Assembly (NCBI RefSeq): GCF_002911695.1
Contig: NZ_PQBS01000027.1
Coordinates: 62,001 to 126,000 of the forward strand
Origin: Gracilimonas amylolytica
Lineage (GTDB): Bacteria; Bacteroidota; Rhodothermia; Balneolales; Balneolaceae
Reading direction: 5' to 3'
Length of the DNA stretch: 64,000 nucleotides
In this document: in pieces, positions 46,247-55,032 of the stretch
Layout of the letters: the number at the start of each line of letters is the position of its first letter
How positions within the stretch are numbered: the stretch's first letter is position 1
Notes under the pieces: model-generated
Seen by the model: only the letters and a program-made list of their open reading frames with translations
Told to the model about the DNA's origin: nothing
Database searches by the model: none
Program-made: the position numbers and the translations under genes

Positions 46247-47266
46247 TTACTTCCAGCCGGCACGATCCATGATACGAATAGCTTCAGGATTGTTGCTTCC
46301 CAGAGCCGATACATTTACGGCATCGCTCTTATATTCACCAAACTGTTGAAGTACCGGAGCAACCTCAGCATTGTCGTTGATCGGATACTCGTTGTTTCCA
46401 CTGATGAAGTATTTTTGAGCTTCAGGGGTTGTCAGGTATTCCAGAAAACGAACCGCATTAGCTTTGTTCGGTGCATTTTTAAGAATTCCGGCTCCACTGA
46501 TATTAACGTGAGCACCTCTTCCGTCTTCACCCTGATTTGGAAACACAAACTGAACGTTTGAAGCGGCTTCCTGATCAGCTTCATCATCACCTGTTATCAT
46601 AACCGCCAGATAATAATGGTTAGCTACAGCCACATCACATACACCCGCAGCCACGGCGCGGATCTGATCACGGTCGCCACCCTGTGGCTCGCGAGCCATA
46701 TTCGCAACCAACCCTTTGGCCCATTCTTCCGTTGCCTCAGCCCCAAGTGTTTCAACCATGGAGGCTACCAATGACTGATTATAAATATTATTGGATGAGC
46801 GGATACAAACCCGACCTTCAAACCTTGGGTCAGCAAGATCCTCGTAGGTCAATTCCTCATAATTATCAACAGCATCCGGGTTTACAACAAGTCCTCTTAC
46901 CCTTTTGGATAGGCCTACCCAAAGTCCCTCAGGATGCCTGAATGAAGAAGGAACACGTTCTTCCAGTGTTTCAGACTCAAAAGGTTGAAGAATCTCTGCT
47001 TCCTCGGCTCTCCATAAGCGACCGGCATCCACAGTGATCAGAATATCTGCAGGTGAATTGAGTCCTTCACTTTTTACGCGTTCAATGAGTTCATCGGATC
47101 CTCCTTCGATCAGATTCACCTCGATCCCGGTTTCCTGAGTAAACTGATCGTAAAGAGCCTGATCGGTATCATAATGACGGGCTGAATAAACATTTACTTC
47201 CTGTTGGCTTGAACAAGAAACAAAGAGCATTGCAACAGCAATGATCGAAAATAGAAAAGATTTCAT
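46247..47266 (-). CDS. fbpA: Fe(3+)-type ABC substrate-binding lipoprotein
   Basis: 339 residues. Lipobox FVSC, Cys18. The mature start VNVYSARHYDTD supplies His31/Tyr32 used by FbpA/FutA-type proteins, and NHYYLAVM holds Tyr218-Tyr219, the tyrosine pair that binds Fe(III). GGDRDQIRAVAAGVCDVAVAN is typical of the family. It would deliver iron to the convergent permease. A 19-bp palindrome lies 60 bp upstream of the start. Expression by metal-dependent repression is inferred from that site. Confidence 0.88.
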   Translation of the reverse strand: MKSFLFSIIAVAMLFVSCSSQQEVNVYSARHYDTDQALYDQFTQETGIEVNLIEGGSDELIERVKSEGLNSPADILITVDAGRLWRAEEAEILQPFESETLEERVPSSFRHPEGLWVGLSKRVRGLVVNPDAVDNYEELTYEDLADPRFEGRVCIRSSNNIYNQSLVASMVETLGAEATEEWAKGLVANMAREPQGGDRDQIRAVAAGVCDVAVANHYYLAVMITGDDEADQEAASNVQFVFPNQGEDGRGAHVNISGAGILKNAPNKANAVRFLEYLTTPEAQKYFISGNNEYPINDNAEVAPVLQQFGEYKSDAVNVSALGSNNPEAIRIMDRAGWK

Positions 47267-47325
47267 GGTATACGTTTTAGTTTAGATTACATTCGTTGTT
47301 TAGAATGATTCAAAACTAAGGCTTT

Positions 47326-47344
47326 ATTTAGATAGAATCTAAAT
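47326..47344. promoter_or_regulatory. 8-3-8 palindromic operator upstream of the iron-binding gene
   Basis: ATTTAGAT (47326-47333), AGA, ATCTAAAT (47337-47344) is a perfect dyad. It resembles the TTTAGG..CCTAAA style sites of DtxR/MntR repressors more than a Fur box. Located 60 bp before the fbpA start; also 38 bp beyond the end of the DUF971 gene. Confidence 0.5.
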
Positions 47345-47381
47345 TAAATTTTGCGGATTTGTAAAACACACCACAGATGCT

Positions 47382-47711
47382 TTATGATACATGATTTTCC
47401 GGATCGAGCCATCTAAGAGTCTTCCATTGGTACATACCGGAATTATGTCCGTCACCCCAGGTAATTTTTATGGCATGATTACCGACCTGCTCAATATTCC
47501 GGATCTCTATCCTAGGTGGGTTCTCCTCAAAGAAGGCCTCCGGTTCAAAATCCCCCATACTTCCATGTCCCCCACGGCACATCACGCACGGACAATTCGC
47601 TCTTAGCCCATACAAGGGATATCTTGAAACCTTTCCATCATTCCATGTAATTTCCAGAACCTGATCTTTATTACTAACTTCAATACCTGTGGGTGTTACT
47701 GTTTCGTCCAT
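47382..47711 (-). CDS. DUF971 zinc-binding protein
   Basis: 109 residues, a stand-alone DUF971 domain, which is also the N-terminal zinc domain of gamma-butyrobetaine hydroxylases. Zinc ligands are Cys40, Cys42 and Cys45 (ANCPCVMCRGG) and His89 (GDGHNSG), the same C-x-C-x2-C plus His arrangement. Ends with MYQWKTLRWLDPE. Function of the free-standing domain is uncertain; links to iron-sulfur carriers have been proposed for relatives. It is on the minus strand just upstream of the fbpA promoter region. Confidence 0.85.
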   Translation of the reverse strand: MDETVTPTGIEVSNKDQVLEITWNDGKVSRYPLYGLRANCPCVMCRGGHGSMGDFEPEAFFEENPPRIEIRNIEQVGNHAIKITWGDGHNSGMYQWKTLRWLDPENHVS

Positions 47712-47753
47712 CGATCGTTGTATTTAAAATTTTAACCGCACCAAAATTAACCA

Positions 47754-48446
47754 ATGCTCTGGATAGTTGTTTCCACAATTACCGTTTCTTTGATCAGTAT
47801 TTATGCCGGACATTCCCGCCTTTTACACATCGATCAGGTTACCCTAAGGCGACTATCGATCTCACTCCTACTGGTTTTATTTGTGTTCCTGATCCTTCAA
47901 TGGATGCACAGGATCGGTTTATTTCCGGAAGCAGCCGCCGGTTTTACGATGGCCAATGTGTACGCTTCATTATTCGGTTTCTTTTTTGGGGCGGCCATAC
48001 AGCAATTCAATCAAAAAAAGGAAGCCGGAAAGATCCTGTACGTAAATCGATCTTTCTGGACTGATATCCTACCCAATGTAATAGTTCTTGGAGTGATCCT
48101 GTTTGGGATTCAACGAACTTCCATACTCTCAGATCTTCCCTTTACCCCCATTCGTATTACATCGGGATTATCCATTATTGCTGTCGGATTATATGGACTT
48201 ACGATTCGACTGGTCCCCGAGTTCAGGGATAAGGGCCTGATACTGCTTGACCGGATGATCAGCTGGGAGGATTTTATGGCCTACTCCTGGTATTCTGAAG
48301 GGGTGATAGAGATCGAATACAAACATAACGGATCCATTAAAAGCTTCAAGACCATGGTTCCAGAAGAAGATGAACTCTTTTTGGAAAAAACCCTCTCTAA
48401 AAAGATTGCCGAAAAACTCGAAAATGACGAATTTGAAGAAGTATGA
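47754..48446 (+). CDS. Membrane protein with PAP2-like helices, function unknown
   Basis: 230 residues. About five hydrophobic segments: 1-20, 34-51, 68-82, 105-120, 137-153. A cytoplasmic tail (170-230) is acidic at the end (ISWEDFMAYSWYSEGVIEIEYKHNG ... ENDEFEEV). I see no active-site motif of known lipid phosphatases, so the PAP2 likeness rests only on helix layout and may be wrong. Divergent from DUF971 by 42 bp and followed by yajQ. Confidence 0.6.
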   Translation: MLWIVVSTITVSLISIYAGHSRLLHIDQVTLRRLSISLLLVLFVFLILQWMHRIGLFPEAAAGFTMANVYASLFGFFFGAAIQQFNQKKEAGKILYVNRSFWTDILPNVIVLGVILFGIQRTSILSDLPFTPIRITSGLSIIAVGLYGLTIRLVPEFRDKGLILLDRMISWEDFMAYSWYSEGVIEIEYKHNGSIKSFKTMVPEEDELFLEKTLSKKIAEKLENDEFEEV

Positions 48447-48511
48447 TCGAATTACGGAATTTACCGGGATCAATCACCACCTAAGAATTTTTGAATTTAT
48501 AAAATACCAAT

Positions 48512-49000
48512 ATGGCCTCATTTGATATTGTAAATAAAGTAGATACTCAGGAAGTAGATAATGCCATTAATAATACACTGAAAGAGATCAATACCCGGTA
48601 CGATTTCAGGGGACTTCACACCGAGGTCGAATTTCATAAAAAAGAAAACAGGATCCATTTGGTGGCAGCTGAAAGTATGAAACTGGAAGCGGTAAAAGAC
48701 ATGCTGATCAAGAATTTTATCAAACGAAATATCAGTCCTAAAGTATTGGACTTCAAGGAACCACAGGGAACATCCCAGGGACACCTTAAGATGGACGTCC
48801 TGTTAAAGGAAGGCATTGATAAAGAAACCGCTAAAAAGATCACCAAAGAGATAAAGAACATGAAATTGAAAGTTCAGCCTCAAATACAGGACGATCAGGT
48901 TCGGGTGACCGGCAAAAAGATCGACGAACTACAGGCTGTGATCAAACACCTGAAAGCAAAAGATATGGGCGTACCTCTTCAATTCGTTAATATGAAGTGA
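48512..49000 (+). CDS. yajQ: YajQ family cyclic-di-GMP/nucleotide-binding protein
   Basis: 162 residues, normal length. MASFDIVNKVDTQEVDNAIN and INTRYDFRG, then VEFHKKENRIHLVAAES, are the family's N-terminal hallmark; two ferredoxin-like domains follow, ending PLQFVNMK. YajQ binds RNA or nucleotides and, in Xanthomonas, cyclic-di-GMP. Targets here are unknown. Starts 65 bp after the membrane protein gene. Confidence 0.92.
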   Translation: MASFDIVNKVDTQEVDNAINNTLKEINTRYDFRGLHTEVEFHKKENRIHLVAAESMKLEAVKDMLIKNFIKRNISPKVLDFKEPQGTSQGHLKMDVLLKEGIDKETAKKITKEIKNMKLKVQPQIQDDQVRVTGKKIDELQAVIKHLKAKDMGVPLQFVNMK

Positions 49001-49031
49001 GTGCACTTAAGGTATTCAAGTCAGTTCCACA

Positions 49032-49463
49032 TCAGGATTTAAAATTCCGGTCCCATTCAACCATAATACAACGGTTTCTTACATATGGTATCTCATTTTC
49101 AGTGGCTACCTTTTCCGATTCCGGAGATGACACATCCAGCTGGGTCCAGACAACAGGATTTTGCCCCGTCTTCTCTTTTCTGTCCCTGGCATCACGAACT
49201 GCATCAGCTGCATATTTTGAATTCCGGAACACGTTGACAATGTCGATCTCTATGTCTTCAGGTACCTCCACAAAGCTGTCGTAAGCTTTTTCACCGTAGA
49301 TCTCATCGGCTTCAGGATTAATGGGAATCACCCTGTACCCTTTTTCAGACAAGTATTTTGCAGCATAATTACTGGTTCTGAATTCATTTGGAGAGCAACC
49401 GATCATCGCGATGGTTTTTGCCTTTTCTAGTAATGCTCTAATGTCTTTGTTATCACTGATCAT
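49032..49463 (-). CDS. CoA-binding domain protein, YccU type
   Basis: 143 residues of one Rossmann-like CoA-binding domain: IAMIGCSPNEFRTSNYAAKYL (about 18-38), YRVIPINPEADEIYG and the late PYVRNRCIMVEWD. It is the stand-alone form related to succinyl-CoA synthetase alpha. Function unknown. Convergent with yajQ, 31 bp between stops. Confidence 0.9.
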   Translation of the reverse strand: MISDNKDIRALLEKAKTIAMIGCSPNEFRTSNYAAKYLSEKGYRVIPINPEADEIYGEKAYDSFVEVPEDIEIDIVNVFRNSKYAADAVRDARDRKEKTGQNPVVWTQLDVSSPESEKVATENEIPYVRNRCIMVEWDRNFKS

Positions 49464-49505
49464 GGTTATAGGTGTTTACGATCCTCATCTGTCTCGAATA
49501 TTACG

Positions 49506-49513
49506 TATATTTG
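49506..49513 (+). promoter_or_regulatory. TAnnTTTG element upstream of the FKBP gene
   Basis: TATATTTG is a perfect copy of the Bacteroidetes -7 element, 37 bp before the TTG start. An upstream TTTG at the usual spacing is not clear. Confidence 0.4.
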
Positions 49514-49550
49514 CAAGAACAATATATTCACAATTAAAACAACAGTTATT

Positions 49551-49982
49551 TTGTCTAAAGTAAAAGACGGTGATACCGTAAAAGTTCACTACACAGGAAA
49601 ATTAGAAGACGGATCTGTATTTGATACATCAGAATCCAGAGATCCACTTGAAGTTACACTCGGGGAAGGAAAATTGATTCCCGGTTTTGAAAAGGCCGTA
49701 GTTGGTTTAGAAGTTGGAGATAAGACTACAGCGACTATTGAATCTGGCGATGCATACGGCGAGCGCAGAGAAGACCTTGAATTGTCTATAGAGCGTACTC
49801 AGCTTCCTGAAGACATTGAGCCTGAAGTAGGCATGCAGCTTCAGTTAAATCAGCCAAATGGACAGCCTGTACCGGTTCAGATCACTCAAGTGGAAGAAGA
49901 GAACATCACAATTGATGCCAATCACCCACTTGCAGGTAAAAACCTGGTGTTTGATATTGAATTGGTTGAGATCGTAAACTGA
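49551..49982 (+). CDS. FKBP-type peptidyl-prolyl isomerase, SlyD-like
   Basis: 143 residues. FKBP core VKVHYTGKLEDGSVFDTSE at the N-terminus, ESRDPLEVTLGEGKLIPGFE, and an insert-in-flap segment (about 70-130) as in SlyD, ending HPLAGKNLVFDIELVEI. The His-rich metal tail of E. coli SlyD is absent. It folds proteins by prolyl isomerisation and has chaperone activity. The start is TTG at 49551, as no ATG is in frame near the conserved N-terminus. Confidence 0.9.
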   Translation: MSKVKDGDTVKVHYTGKLEDGSVFDTSESRDPLEVTLGEGKLIPGFEKAVVGLEVGDKTTATIESGDAYGERREDLELSIERTQLPEDIEPEVGMQLQLNQPNGQPVPVQITQVEEENITIDANHPLAGKNLVFDIELVEIVN

Positions 49983-50004
49983 TCTTCATTTAACTACATT
50001 TCAT

Positions 50005-50040
50005 ATGGAGTTCTTCTAAAGAGGAACTCCATTTTTTATT
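50005..50040 (+). terminator. Terminator after the FKBP gene
   Basis: ATGGAGTTCTTC with GAGGAACTCCAT (one wobble) around TAAA, followed by TTTTTTATT. Confidence 0.9.
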
Positions 50041-50060
50041 TCTGAACCTCACCTAATCCC

Positions 50061-51206
50061 ATGGCCAATTTCGATACCAAAAGTACTATTTCCATTACCT
50101 GCCCTAAACGGATCACACCCTATCTTAAACAGGAATTACAAGATCTGGGATTTCCGATCAACAAGGTCAGACATGCAGGAATTGAAACGGAAGGGACCTT
50201 AAACGATTGCATGCTTCTGAATCTAAGCCTTAGGACGGCACACCGGGTTCATTACAGACTAAAGGATTGTCGCCCTAAAAATGCAGAGGAACTGTATAGC
50301 GAGCTGGTTAAAATTCCGTGGGAAGAATACATCGATAAGCATGGGTATGTCAGTGTAACATCCTTCATTAAGAATAAAACAGTTACCAACACACAGTTTG
50401 CGAATTTAAAGGTGAAAGATGCCATTGTGGATAGAATTCGCAAGAAAACAGGAATCAGACCGGATTCAGGTTCCAACCTGAATAAGACCGTTGTGTTTGT
50501 ATTCTGGAAAAATGACCGGGCACAGATCTATCTTGATACCTCCGGAGAATCCATTTCACGAAGAGGATATCGTACACAAACGAGTGTAGCACCTATGCAG
50601 GAAACGCTGGCAGCAGCGTTGATCATGGCCAGCAAATGGGAGCCGGGGCAGCATTTTATTAACCCTATGTGCGGTAGCGGAACAATAGCGATAGAAGCAA
50701 CGCTTCAGGCTTTAAATAAAGCCCCCGGTTTATTGCGACCTAATTATGGGATCAAACATATCCTTGGGTTTGATGAGGACCGCTGGAATGATCTTCGTTC
50801 AGACTTAAACAACAAGACACTCAAATCATTTGACGGCCGGATAATAGCAACCGATCATGATGTAAGGGCCGTAAATGCCACAAGAAAGAATGCCCGGACA
50901 GCTGGATTGGATCATCATATTGAAATAAGTAAATGTGAATTCAGTGAAACGGAGATTCCATCCGATAAGACCGGTGTCATCATGCTGAATCCCCCTTACG
51001 GAGATCGGATCGGTAATGTGAAAGAACTTGAATCTACCTACGAAGGTATTGGAGATTATTTCAAACAAGAAGCTACCGGATATTGGGGATATGTATTCAC
51101 AGGAAACTTTGACCTTGCTAAGAAGATCGGACTGAGAACCAATCAAAGAATTGAATTCTATAACTCAACTATCGATGCCCGACTCCTTGAGTACGAGCTT
51201 TACTGA
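50061..51206 (+). CDS. RlmL/Trm14-type RNA guanine-N2 methyltransferase
   Basis: 381 residues: THUMP domain (about 1-160), then a SAM domain with MCGSGTIAIEATL (motif I), GFDEDRWND and IMLNPPYGDRIG, the NPPY catalytic motif for exocyclic amine methylation. It corresponds to the N-terminal half of E. coli RlmL; the second RlmK-like half is missing, as in many bacteria. Targets probably G2445-type positions in 23S rRNA. It overlaps the convergent transferase by 7 bp. Confidence 0.85.
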   Translation: MANFDTKSTISITCPKRITPYLKQELQDLGFPINKVRHAGIETEGTLNDCMLLNLSLRTAHRVHYRLKDCRPKNAEELYSELVKIPWEEYIDKHGYVSVTSFIKNKTVTNTQFANLKVKDAIVDRIRKKTGIRPDSGSNLNKTVVFVFWKNDRAQIYLDTSGESISRRGYRTQTSVAPMQETLAAALIMASKWEPGQHFINPMCGSGTIAIEATLQALNKAPGLLRPNYGIKHILGFDEDRWNDLRSDLNNKTLKSFDGRIIATDHDVRAVNATRKNARTAGLDHHIEISKCEFSETEIPSDKTGVIMLNPPYGDRIGNVKELESTYEGIGDYFKQEATGYWGYVFTGNFDLAKKIGLRTNQRIEFYNSTIDARLLEYELY

Positions 51207-52438
51207 TCCTTGTTTTTAGCCTCTATCCATTTACTCATATAGCGGGCACTTCCAAGCGTATGGTAATGTAAGATCTCTCCTGTAAAATGATGCCTGCGAT
51301 GACCTAACAGATTTAATTTGGTCTGAATTAATCGCTTTATAAGTCGTTTACCATGTAGTTCTTTTTGGTACAATCTGTTGATAATATCTGTTCCCAAACA
51401 TTGTGCCTCATGCCATCTTTTTTCATTGGTATATAATTCAACAGCCTGATCTGCAAGATCTTTCGGATCATCACTGATGGCTCCGGGCCATATTAATTTT
51501 CCATGCATAGCTTCAGCTCCTATCGGTGTTGTTACACTTGGCGTACCGCATTGCATAGCCTCTATGAGCTTACCCTTTAGCCCGGCCCCAAACCGCAAAG
51601 GTGCCAGTAAAACTCTTGATCCTTCAACCACTTTTTTTGCATCATCTGCCCTACCTTTGATCATGAAACCCTCACTTTCATTGTGCAGCTGCTTGACCTT
51701 TTGTGAAGGATATGCCCCATAAATATGAAGTTCAGCATCCGGAAGCCTCTCACGTATCAGGTGCCAGATCTCCTCTTTTAAAAAGAGGACAGCATTCCAG
51801 TTTGGCTCGTGCAAGAAGTTGCCAATACTTACAAAGTGTTCTCTTTTACCATATGGTTTCCAATTATTTATCTCATTTTCAGATATGGCATCAAGTAAGA
51901 AAGGAACATGAACGATCTTGTCAGAACTGACACCAAAAGTTTCTTTCAGGACTCCCATCTCAAACTCTGAAATGATCAGTGAAATATCACATCTGTGAAT
52001 GCTGGCCAGCTCCCGCTTGGCCATGTCACTGTACAGATCTTCCTCCCTGAAGTCACGCCCTTCTTTCCAGGCTGTTTGGCGTCCCTCCCGTAAAAAGTGC
52101 AGATCTTCGGTATCAAGTATAGTCATCGCTTCGGGTACATTATCTCTTACCCTCCATCCAAATTGCTCTTCAGTCATGAACCGATCAAACATAACCACAT
52201 TGGGATTCTGCCTTTTTAGGAAAGCATCAAAACTTGAATCATTAAGTTTGATCGACTCTACTTGAACACCGTATGCTTCCAGGTCTGCCGCATATTGACT
52301 GTGAGTTGCAGCCGTCACAAAGGTAATATCCCACCCTTCATTTTGAAACAGATCTATGATCTGCATCATCCTGGAACCGGCCGCAGATGACCCGGGTTCC
52401 GGCCATACTTTCCCTATAATTAGTACCTTAGTGGGCAT
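51200..52438 (-). CDS. GT4-like glycosyltransferase
   Basis: 412 residues. N-terminal Rossmann-like domain with VLIIGKVWPEPGSSAAGSRM and a C-terminal GT-B domain with APLRFGAGLKGKLIEAMQCGTPSVTTPIGAEAM, the sugar-nucleotide and acceptor-binding loop typical of GT4 enzymes. The EX7E motif is seen at EAM...GAEAM. Donor and acceptor are unknown. It is on the minus strand next to an O-methyltransferase. A role in envelope polysaccharide is likely but unproven. Confidence 0.8.
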   Translation of the reverse strand: MPTKVLIIGKVWPEPGSSAAGSRMMQIIDLFQNEGWDITFVTAATHSQYAADLEAYGVQVESIKLNDSSFDAFLKRQNPNVVMFDRFMTEEQFGWRVRDNVPEAMTILDTEDLHFLREGRQTAWKEGRDFREEDLYSDMAKRELASIHRCDISLIISEFEMGVLKETFGVSSDKIVHVPFLLDAISENEINNWKPYGKREHFVSIGNFLHEPNWNAVLFLKEEIWHLIRERLPDAELHIYGAYPSQKVKQLHNESEGFMIKGRADDAKKVVEGSRVLLAPLRFGAGLKGKLIEAMQCGTPSVTTPIGAEAMHGKLIWPGAISDDPKDLADQAVELYTNEKRWHEAQCLGTDIINRLYQKELHGKRLIKRLIQTKLNLLGHRRHHFTGEILHYHTLGSARYMSKWIEAKNKDQ

Positions 52439-52519
52439 GATCTATATCTAATAAATGAATTATATATTCGCTTTTAATGATTGGTGTTCAATGAATTATG
52501 ACAGAAACCACTCCCATTG

Positions 52520-53179
52520 TTATAACTTTCTTGCTATCATAAGTCCGTCACGTATCGGAAGGAGTACCTGCTCAACCCTTTTATCTTCAGCTACTTTTTT
52601 ATTGAATGCATGAAGTGCTTCAGCTTTGTGGTCATTCGGCTCTAAAACTGTTCCGTTCCAAAGCACATTATCGGTAATGATCAAACCTCCATTTTTTAGC
52701 TTATTGATCGATTCTTCAAAATAGAATTCATACCTCAACTTATCTGCATCTATGAAGATCAGATCGAAGATCCCTTCAATCTCCGGAAGAATATCCTGCG
52801 CGTTTCCTTTGATCAGTTCGATCACACCATGTTTATCATATTTTTTAAAATGTGTCTCAGCCAATTCCTGATACCTGATATTCATTTCAATGGTTTTGAT
52901 CTGACCCCTACCCTCTAAAGCCTCCGCCATCATTAGGGCTGAATACCCGGTAAAGGTACCGACCTCTAAAATTCTTTGAGCCCCGCTTATTGAGATGAGC
53001 AACTTTAATAGCATACCGACCATATTTCCGCTTAACATGTCTATATACTCGAGTTCTTCATCAGATGAAGCTACCACCTCTTTTACCTCTTTGGACTCTT
53101 CAGAAGTGAAATTTAGAGCATACTCCTCAATTTGCGGGTCGGTTATCTGAACGCTGTGCTTTTTTCTATGCTTCTTCAT
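52520..53179 (-). CDS. Class I O-methyltransferase, caffeoyl-CoA/COMT type
   Basis: 219 residues. SAM motif LEVGTFTGYSALMMAEAL, then IKTIEMNIRY, and the metal-binding region LIFIDADKLRYEFYFEESINKLKNGGLIITDN with the downstream VLWNGTVL. This is the PF01596 family that methylates catechols, flavonoids or other hydroxyls with a divalent metal. Substrate unknown. It is divergent from the acyltransferase at 53228 with 48 bp between, a possible link to the carotenoid genes. Confidence 0.85.
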   Translation of the reverse strand: MKKHRKKHSVQITDPQIEEYALNFTSEESKEVKEVVASSDEELEYIDMLSGNMVGMLLKLLISISGAQRILEVGTFTGYSALMMAEALEGRGQIKTIEMNIRYQELAETHFKKYDKHGVIELIKGNAQDILPEIEGIFDLIFIDADKLRYEFYFEESINKLKNGGLIITDNVLWNGTVLEPNDHKAEALHAFNKKVAEDKRVEQVLLPIRDGLMIARKL

Positions 53180-53227
53180 GATTGAAAGATAAGGTGCAAG
53201 CCCCTATTATAACCAAAAAAGATTGCT

Positions 53228-53893
53228 TTGAATTTTATTCCCGCCAATGAATCTGCCTTTTATATTCGGTTTTTCAGCATCTACACCAAATGGAAACTGA
53301 GAAGAAGCTTTGATCAGTTGTGGATCAAACAAGAATACCAACCATCTTCTGATTCGAGAACTGTGTATTATCTCAATCATAACTCCTGGTGGGATGGACT
53401 GATCCCCCTCTATTTGAATGAAAATCTATTCCATCAAAAGGCCCGCGCCATTATGGAAATGAAACAAATGAGAGAGCACTCATTCTTCAACAAGATAGGT
53501 GCCTTCTCCATTGATCTCGATAACCCCAGATCATCATTGACCTCTCTTCGTTATGCCCTCAAGTCCATGGAAAGAGAAAGATCCTGTCTCTTCATTTATC
53601 CCGAGGGTAAGATCACACCGGTGTCTGAAGGTGAGCCCAAATTCAAAAACGGACTAAGCTGGCTTTATAAGAGATCAGATAAAATTGACTTCGTACCTAT
53701 AGGTATTTACATGCATTCCTTCAGATCCCCCAAACCTGAACTTTATATATCAATAGGAAATTCAGTTGTTCCTGATAAAGAATTGGGCATTAAAGAATTA
53801 ACTAAATTATTTCAGCGAAAATTGCATGATAATTTAACCGATATTAGAAGCGTAGCCGGGTATTCTGATTCAGGCTTCACTCCTCAATTTTAG
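53228..53893 (+). CDS. PlsC-like acyltransferase, candidate carotenoid acyltransferase
   Basis: 221 residues. The acyltransferase block I is LNHNSWWDG (HX4D) at about residues 50-58, and block III is LFIYPEGKITP at about 126-136; ARAIMEMKQM lies between. No signal peptide. Neighbouring CrtC-like and CrtQ-like genes suggest it could acylate a carotenoid glycoside as CruD does (inference), but it could also be a general lysophospholipid acyltransferase. The start is TTG at 53228; there is no better in-frame ATG upstream of the conserved block. Confidence 0.6.
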   Translation: MNFIPANESAFYIRFFSIYTKWKLRRSFDQLWIKQEYQPSSDSRTVYYLNHNSWWDGLIPLYLNENLFHQKARAIMEMKQMREHSFFNKIGAFSIDLDNPRSSLTSLRYALKSMERERSCLFIYPEGKITPVSEGEPKFKNGLSWLYKRSDKIDFVPIGIYMHSFRSPKPELYISIGNSVVPDKELGIKELTKLFQRKLHDNLTDIRSVAGYSDSGFTPQF

Positions 53894-53908
53894 CCTAAAT
53901 AATTTAGG

Positions 53909-54976
53909 TTACCACGTCCACGGGTACATAAGGGGCGATTTTTGCACCCAATGTGTTGCATCTTCAGCATAATTCAACCTCATATGCACCAAAGGCCAGA
54001 ATATCTTCTTATATATATAATCAGGATATATATACTCTGAAATTCCTTGGGCTGCATATACTTGTCCTCTATAGTTGATTACTGAATTACCTATGAAACG
54101 CTGATAAAAAGGCCCGTCATCAATCTTATCCTTTAAGTTAATATTTACAGTAACATGTGGTTTTTTTAAGTCAATTTTACGGGCAGATCTTAGCCCAAAC
54201 ACATTTGATGACTTGTAGCTTAGTTCAGCCTCACCAAAGTGCTCTAACACTGTTCGATTTTCTCTATCGATCAGCCAAGCTTCAAATTGCTTGTCATCAT
54301 GCTTTTCCATCAGGTAATAAATGAGTGTGAAATCTTTGAAGTGGTATCTTCCCCAATACCAGTCTTTAAAGCTTTCCTTCATCGGCTCATATCCGATGTT
54401 GTGATCATGATACCCGAGTCCTTCAGTTTCAATTACCTCCTCCCCATTCTTCCCTTTCATATTGAGATCTGCCTTGAACTCAAGTGCCGGGAGCACCAGA
54501 TTCCACAAATGTTTGTCTTTACTTTCTGAACTTAGAAGCGTTGAATCCGTAACTGGTCCTTTTCCTGTTATTGAACCTTTCAATTCATAACCGGATGGCA
54601 GCTGCTGATCCAGGTAAAGTTCGTAGGAGAATTCATTGTTTTTCAGATCATACCGAAAAGAATTATTCTCAACCTTAAGCGAGAGTTGGTCAGCATCCCA
54701 GTGAAAAGCATTTTCTTTAAACTCGAGGAAACTATAATACACCGGCTTGCTGTTGCGGTACACCGAAACACTGATAGCAGGATGAGCACCGGTTTGAAGC
54801 GGATCAGACTCCAGCTTCTTTATCTTTTTGGTTGAAAATGGATTTTCATGATAAAAGATGATCACAAAGGAGAATTCACCATCATGACTGATTCCATCAA
54901 AATACCACCATTCATATCCTTCCGGTGGCTTGTTATAATCCGGAGAAACTTGATCCAGGTCAGTTGTTATATTCAT
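53909..54976 (-). CDS. CrtC-like carotenoid 1,2-hydratase family protein
   Basis: 355 residues. The N-terminal KPPEGYEWWYFDGISHDGEFS with its WWYFD motif and the later ETEGLGYHDHNIGYEP and DWYWGRYHF are the hallmarks of the CrtC/AttH lipocalin-like hydratase fold. CrtC adds water to the 1,2 double bond of neurosporene or lycopene; other members of the fold are lipases or transporters' helpers. It stands between acyltransferase and glycosyltransferase genes, convergent with the former, which supports a carotenoid role but does not prove it. Confidence 0.7.
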   Translation of the reverse strand: MNITTDLDQVSPDYNKPPEGYEWWYFDGISHDGEFSFVIIFYHENPFSTKKIKKLESDPLQTGAHPAISVSVYRNSKPVYYSFLEFKENAFHWDADQLSLKVENNSFRYDLKNNEFSYELYLDQQLPSGYELKGSITGKGPVTDSTLLSSESKDKHLWNLVLPALEFKADLNMKGKNGEEVIETEGLGYHDHNIGYEPMKESFKDWYWGRYHFKDFTLIYYLMEKHDDKQFEAWLIDRENRTVLEHFGEAELSYKSSNVFGLRSARKIDLKKPHVTVNINLKDKIDDGPFYQRFIGNSVINYRGQVYAAQGISEYIYPDYIYKKIFWPLVHMRLNYAEDATHWVQKSPLMYPWTW

Positions 54977-55032
54977 AAAAGTAATTTTTAAGTCAGAGAC
55001 TCAATTTAAGATTCTGACACCTATATTCATCT

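Noticed and set aside
46088-46561. A plus-strand frame of 157 codons overlapping the end of fbpA
   Set aside because: It runs antisense to the clear iron-binding protein and has no family features.
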